DNA of 7,249 nucleotides from Caryophanales bacterium. GTDB lineage: Bacteria; Bacillota_I; Bacilli_A; RFN20; CAG-826. This document shows, one piece after another, positions 6,701 through 7,249 of the stretch; positions within the stretch are counted from its first letter, which is position 1, and every line of letters begins with the position of its first letter. Under the pieces are notes generated by a model, which saw nothing but the letters and a program-made list of their open reading frames with translations, was not told the DNA's origin and made no database searches. A program made the position numbers and the translations under genes. The stretch covers positions 1-7,249 of the forward strand of contig JALEUF010000134.1 in assembly GCA_022781015.1 (NCBI GenBank), written 5' to 3'.

Positions 6701-7006
6701 ATCAATGTTCCAGAAAGCGTTAAAGAAATCGCTAAATATGGTCTAGCCTTAGCAGGCTCTAGAGCTACTAGAGTTGCTTTGCCGGCCGGATTAACTACTA
6801 TTGGAGAAGGAGGACTAGCCTATTTAAGCAAGGTCACTTCTGCCTTAAATGTCCCATCTACAGTTACTTATATTGGAGCGAATGCCTTTGCCTATTGGAC
6901 TTCTAACCAATTGATTAAGTTTGGTGTCAGCGAAGATTATGCCTTAACTAATTACGATAGGAACTTCAAGGCCAATTGCTCCGCTAAGATTAGCTATGGT
7001 GAATAA
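3728..7006 (+). CDS. BspA-like leucine-rich-repeat surface lipoprotein
   Basis: 1092 aa. Signal peptide 1-23 ends in lipobox LTAC (Cys24), so it is a membrane-anchored surface protein. Domains in order: two copies of a 35-residue module (39-73 and 81-115) sharing PSD-LGNDGDTY and GHW; two InlB/Listeria-Bacteroides-type beta repeats, about 122-195 (VVTFNLNGGHF to LGWFAEG to NLVAKY) and about 201-265 (VTVNPNNGEATY to FTGWYIDGEKY to IIAQFEK); then from about 282 to 1058 an array of BspA/TpLRR-type repeats (LRR_5) with the recurring LPxSLxxIGxxAF core, 26 copies by eye. Four short inserts of the form NxxF...LYSKD...YP interrupt the array. LRR_5 proteins of this build are known as adhesins or host-protein binders in oral and gut bacteria and in Trichomonas; binding here is inferred from family. 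The ribosome site AAGGAA (3713-3718) is 9 nt before the ATG. It follows the previous lipoprotein by 21 nt and is followed 1 nt later by another lipoprotein gene, so all three are probably co-transcribed. No anchor other than the lipid and no enzyme motif is seen. Confidence 0.93.
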   Translation: MKKRFAIPMLVLSSTLILGGLTACNEPSTSVASKQNFTGIGIPSDALGNDGDTYKDESSGDLYVKEDGHWVIKQVAKALSGEGAPSDTLGNDGDTYEDTLSGATYKKVNGHWELTKKGDTTYVVTFNLNGGHFANGETTLKDQIVREGRWVKEPSMTPIKEHCEFLGWFAEGSNQAWNFVGQSVYGNVNLVAKYRVKDEDKIIVTVNPNNGEATYTYETFVGDYYYPSIPTKAGFSFTGWYIDGEKYNGYVTSSMVGATIIAQFEKSKFNLAYQVEENDEVTITGILDLNAVSIDIPSQINGRKVTKIAKTAFASRISLETIYLPASIKVIEDGAFSNTRRLSAINVDSANLNFASVSGVLYSKDMSVLYLYPTKAGESFDVPSSVKRIGNFAFYATYDMGITSIKFNEGLEEIGDYAFAYNQTLNALSLPKSLRKIGKSAFMGMATSSEDDGSYVSPQGIITNAGLNEGLEEIGEMAFANQYFKETFKLPSTVKVLGDYAFANCTAIEKVVLPDSLVTFGRNVFAGATGIGEYAISSSNPNFTVSDKMLFSKDMKKLVSAPSNLYEDITLPEGVEEIGDFGFYMVDEVKNYNLPSSLKKIGEQAFAHTYELSSFTIPDSVTQIGENCFDLSGISSITIGKGLTEIPKEAFIETKVSEVTIPGNVKKIGNGAFYLCSSLTKLTLENGVNEIGISSFGAGPKLTSLDMPDSLTKIGDSAFSGNKITTLSIKKGLTSIGANAFYNQNSGTSLDYLIVDAASNSFKADSNILYSKDGKNVILATNKAGSESSGTYTVNLLEGVENIGDFAFAYCKNISTFNFPSSLISIGNGAFMNTKFKNATLPSKLTSIGDGAFYMSSVNNITFNEGLLSIGESSFAFGDLVNVTLPSSLKSIGKTAFAKNISLTSLTLGNKLESIGDFAFVDTKISSVINIPATCVNIGDGAFASNVSTYGQSIDDIIVSEDNPKYASLDGFLLSKNKEVLYSYAAGIAGDINVPESVKEIAKYGLALAGSRATRVALPAGLTTIGEGGLAYLSKVTSALNVPSTVTYIGANAFAYWTSNQLIKFGVSEDYALTNYDRNFKANCSAKISYGE
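3842..4072 (+). repeat. tandem 35-residue module at the N-terminus of the LRR lipoprotein
   Basis: Encodes residues 39-73 and 81-115. Both share the pattern G-x-G-x-P-S-D-x-L-G-N-D-G-D-T-Y, an acidic SG turn, Y, and G-H-W near the end. The DNA copies have diverged, so the duplication is not recent. Similar PSD/GNDGDxY units occur beside collagen-like or fibre regions in other surface and phage proteins (recalled, not searched); here they act as the stem between the lipid anchor and the InlB-type repeats. Confidence 0.8.
4571..6901 (+). repeat. BspA-type leucine-rich repeat array (about 26 units)
   Basis: Encodes residues 282-1058. Typical units are about 23 residues, with the consensus I-x-x-I/L-x-L-P-x-S-L-x-x-I-G-x-x-A-F. 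Core endings seen in order include KTAFAS, DGAFSN, NFAFYA, DYAFAY, KSAFMG, EMAFAN and on to ANAFAY. Four inserts with LYSKD, LFSKD, LYSKD and LLSKN (near residues 361, 550, 769 and 973) divide the array into blocks of 2, 6, 8, 7 and 3 units. Confidence 0.9.
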
Positions 7007-7007
7007 T

Positions 7008-7249
7008 ATGAACAAAAAGATATTATTACTTCCTTTATTAGTTTCTTCCTTGCTTGTTTCTTGTGGGGGAAATGAAAGCAAAAGCAAGGATTATAATGTA
7101 GTTACCTTCAATTACAATAATCCTACTAATCAAGGGGATTATAAAACCTATGTCGTTGCTAAAGATGAACCATTAATCAAACCTAGCGATCCAAATATCG
7201 AAGATTATGTCTTCAAGGGTTGGTTCCTAGATAAAGATTGTGGCAAGGA
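7008..7249 (+). CDS. InlB-repeat lipoprotein, 5' part (runs off the window)
   Basis: 80 codons are visible and the gene continues past the right edge. MNKKILLLPLLVSSLLVSC is a lipoprotein signal peptide with lipobox LVSC (Cys19). After a short GGNESKSKD spacer comes an InlB/Listeria-Bacteroides-type beta repeat: YNVVTFNYNN, an extended middle, then the signature VFKGWFLDKDCGK. What follows is unknown; LRRs or more InlB repeats would fit the neighbours. The ATG lies 1 nt after the TAA of the upstream LRR gene. The only ribosome-site match is a weak GGTGA (6998-7002) inside that gene's last codons, which points to translational coupling and the same operon. Confidence 0.88.
   Translation, partial: MNKKILLLPLLVSSLLVSCGGNESKSKDYNVVTFNYNNPTNQGDYKTYVVAKDEPLIKPSDPNIEDYVFKGWFLDKDCGK

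Noticed and set aside
1..7249. Mycoplasma-type code (TGA as Trp)
   Set aside because: All genes read through with TGG as Trp and end at TAA, with no in-frame TGA needed to be read as Trp.

Overview
The window is AT-rich, reads cleanly in the standard code (TGG for Trp, every stop is TAA) and has Gram-positive signals: AGGAG/GAGGA ribosome sites, SPase II lipoboxes and hairpin-plus-T-run terminators. Together with divergent InlB-type (Listeria-Bacteroides) repeats, BspA-type leucine-rich repeats and Ser/Thr/Glu-rich linkers, this suggests an uncultured, host- or gut-associated low-GC Firmicutes/Bacilli lineage. That placement is inference; there is no rRNA or other taxonomic marker here.

Layout, all on the + strand: (1) a 192-aa RpiB/LacA/LacB-family sugar-phosphate isomerase (151-729) with its own strong terminator (745-777). 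(2) A promoter-like pair (807-835) and a 17-bp palindrome (841-857) run directly into the open 3' part of a secreted multidomain protein that has lost its 5' end (839-1669, pseudogene or fragment), followed by a second strong terminator (1687-1716). (3) A GNAT-family acetyltransferase (1767-2252). (4) A 248-bp AT-rich gap leads to a cluster of three lipoprotein genes: a 401-aa protein with a SESS/TESS stalk (2501-3706), a 1092-aa BspA-like leucine-rich-repeat protein (3728-7006), and the start of a further InlB-repeat lipoprotein (7008 to the window edge).

The three lipoprotein genes are 21 bp and 1 bp apart with no terminator between them, so they are very probably one transcript, and the last start probably depends on translational coupling. 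Each has a lipobox Cys after a short signal peptide and then a spacer or repeat module that would lift binding domains off the membrane. This looks like an adhesion or surface-display locus. The remnant at 839-1669 also carries an InlB-like repeat, so the area seems to be one where modular surface-protein genes accumulate and decay. The isomerase and the acetyltransferase are each separated from neighbours by terminators or long gaps and have no evident functional link to the lipoproteins.

No tRNA, rRNA, CRISPR array, transposase, integrase, phage gene, defence gene or toxin-antitoxin pair was seen. The parts most worth a second look are the truncated gene with a palindrome at its breakpoint, the modular architecture of the 1092-aa protein, and the altered active site of the RpiB-like enzyme.
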